From assembly GCA_029253585.1 (NCBI GenBank), contig JAQWZF010000005.1, forward strand, positions 1-64,000: a DNA stretch of 64,000 bases, read 5' to 3'. The translations under genes were made by a program, and so were the position numbers. Of the stretch, positions 62,834-64,000 are shown piece after piece; within the stretch, counting starts at the first letter, position 1; every line of letters starts with the position of its first letter. This stretch comes from Gammaproteobacteria bacterium (GTDB lineage Bacteria > Pseudomonadota > Gammaproteobacteria > Pseudomonadales > Pseudohongiellaceae). The notes below the pieces were generated by a model. That model did no database searches. It was not told the DNA's origin and was given only the letters and a program-made list of their open reading frames with translations.

Positions 62834-63823
62834 ATGAAAAGAATTCTCCAGCTTGCTTTCCTGACAAGCTTGTTTGCAGGAAATAGCGCCTTTGCCTTAG
62901 GCTCCACCGACTATGAAAATTGCCTCCTTACACTCATTGCAGATTCGACGAATGCCGAACTTCGAGTTCAGGACCTTAAGGGCTTATGTGAGAATACGAC
63001 TGAGACGCTTGCTGTCAACGAGCAACACCAGCGCGATCCATCGAGTGTGGGTGCTAGCCCAGAACCTCTAGAGATACCTTTCGGTTCATTTCTCGGATAC
63101 TTCCAACCCTACAAGAAAAATTAATTCAGCTTTGGCAGCATGAAGAATCAAGACGGCGGCGATCCATTTAGCGGCAAAACCTCCGATATACAGTTTCAGA
63201 TCGAATTGAAGTTTGCGCTGTTTGAAGATTCTCCCCTATTGGACAATCTAGCCCCACTCTATTTTGGCTATTCGAAGAAATCCTAGCGGGATATTGCCGA
63301 GTCATCGGCACCGTTTAAGGAACATAATTACAATCCCGAAGTCTTCTGGGATTTTCGCGAAACCACGGCGAGTCGAGATTCCCGAGGCGATGGCATACGC
63401 CGTTTCGTTGATTTGATTGGTTACGAACACCAATCTAACGGGCTCGATCAACTCGGCTCAAGAAGCTGGGACCGAATCTATGCACAACGCGAATTCAAAC
63501 TGGGCGAGAAGCTAGAGGTAAACATAAAGGCCTGGAATGTCGTCAACCTGGGAGAATACAATACAGACATTACAGACTATCTGGGTAATGTTGAACTCAC
63601 TAAATCTTATCCCTTGTCTGACACAGTCTCAGCCTCACTGACTACTAGGAAGGGACGCAGAACCGAGAAAATTAGCTATCAGCTAGACCTGCAGACCAAC
63701 TGGAAATGGGTGAACGGGCAGTTCTTTCTAAGCTACTATGACGGCTATGGCGAGGCGCTGATTTCCTACAATGAAAAAACTCGAAGCCTACGGGCCGGGG
63801 TACATTTCCCAATTGCGAACTAG
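62834..63823 (+). pseudogene. pldA: Outer-membrane phospholipase A with two in-frame stops
   Basis: A 330-codon frame with a signal peptide (about 1-21), a TAA at codon 97 (63122-63124) and a TAG at codon 151 (63284-63286). Sequence between and after the stops still matches OMPLA in the same frame: FQPYKKN-stop-FSFGSMKN, then FGYSKKS-stop-RDIAESSAPFKEH where homologues have Tyr and Trp. The catalytic motif YEHQSNG (His and Ser) is intact; the following SRSWDR has Asp where E. coli has Asn. The final strand RAGVHFPIAN is intact. Without read-through it cannot make the enzyme. Confidence 0.85.
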
Positions 63824-63880
63824 CCCCTTCAATAAGAGCAGACACGCAAGTCCACGCTCTAGATACAGAGATACCTTACT

Positions 63881-64000
63881 ATGACATCTATCGCAGTTAT
63901 TGGCGCAGGATTAGCAGGCAGCATTGCCGCCCATAGCCTGCAGACGTCAGCCAAGGTCACCGTGTTTGAGAAATCTGGCAGGGCCGGCGGGCGCATGTCT
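63881..64000 (+). CDS. FAD/NAD(P)-binding oxidoreductase, N-terminal fragment (runs off the window)
   Basis: The first 40 codons are present, exactly to the window edge. AVIGAGLAGSIAAHSL is a Rossmann FAD-binding motif (GxGxxG), followed by VTVFEKSGRAGGRMS, the second signature of amine-oxidase or renalase-type flavoproteins. The reaction cannot be told. Confidence 0.85.
   Translation, partial: MTSIAVIGAGLAGSIAAHSLQTSAKVTVFEKSGRAGGRMS

Noticed and set aside
36403..63823. Stop-codon reassignment as an explanation for the in-frame stops
   Set aside because: TAA, TAG and TGA are all found as in-frame interruptions and all also end apparently intact genes; frameshifts occur too. Decay or sequence error is simpler.

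Overview
The window reads as a chromosomal segment of a free-living or host-associated, probably marine, gammaproteobacterium of the Pseudomonadales/Cellvibrionales type. The main reason is the left end: the minus-strand order birA, coaX, SPOR-domain gene, tRNA-Tyr, tRNA-Gly, tRNA-Thr, tuf is the arrangement known from Pseudomonas and its relatives. No phage, insertion sequence or CRISPR array was seen. The rest is accessory in character and rich in secreted enzymes. These assignments rest on motif reading alone; no database search was run.

Layout. 1-4850: translation/cofactor housekeeping block and a CstA-type transporter. 5290-16036: three large secreted proteins, each joining a thioredoxin-like domain, a c-type heme domain (CxxCH) and a copper monooxygenase domain of the PHM/DBH type, with a HupE/UreJ-like membrane protein and an NHL beta-propeller that resembles the lyase partner (PAL) of peptide amidation. 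16190-29439: secreted hydrolases for amide and peptide bonds (amidohydrolase, penicillin-acylase-type Ntn hydrolase, gamma-glutamyltransferase, M19 dipeptidase, M14 carboxypeptidase), a cupin and a nitroreductase. 29607-34345: a minus-strand run of two related secreted proteins of unknown function, a beta-hydroxyacid dehydrogenase and a second amidohydrolase. 34488-41391: Ser/Thr kinase, thioesterase, a broken DUF1631 gene, a serine hydrolase and an MFS carrier. 41565-47903: a second copper-oxygenase locus, with one long three-domain form that has lost its second-copper histidines, an unknown secreted protein, and two tandem short heme-copper forms. A perfect FNR/Anr-type palindrome precedes the first short form. 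47963-59675: cupin, 2OG-Fe(II) oxygenase, TonB-dependent receptor, two more NHL propellers, epoxide-hydrolase-like and VOC proteins. 59936-64000: a TPR protein translationally coupled to a prolyl-hydroxylase-like enzyme, followed by broken genes and the start of a FAD oxidoreductase.

How it may work together (inference). Six paralogous heme-copper monooxygenases plus three PAL-like propellers in one 64-kb window suggest a periplasmic oxidative pathway in which a copper enzyme hydroxylates a substrate next to nitrogen (or a benzylic or aliphatic carbon) and a propeller lyase may finish the cleavage. The fused cytochrome c would supply electrons in place of ascorbate. The surrounding peptidases, acylase, amidohydrolases and TonB receptor fit uptake and breakdown of peptide- or amide-like substrates, but substrate and reaction are not shown by the sequence.

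A second theme is gene decay. At least six genes (FecR-like, DUF1631, TPR, nhaA, PilZ/YcgR-like, pldA) are broken. Four of them carry in-frame stop codons with the rest of the reading frame still conserved, which points to recent inactivation.
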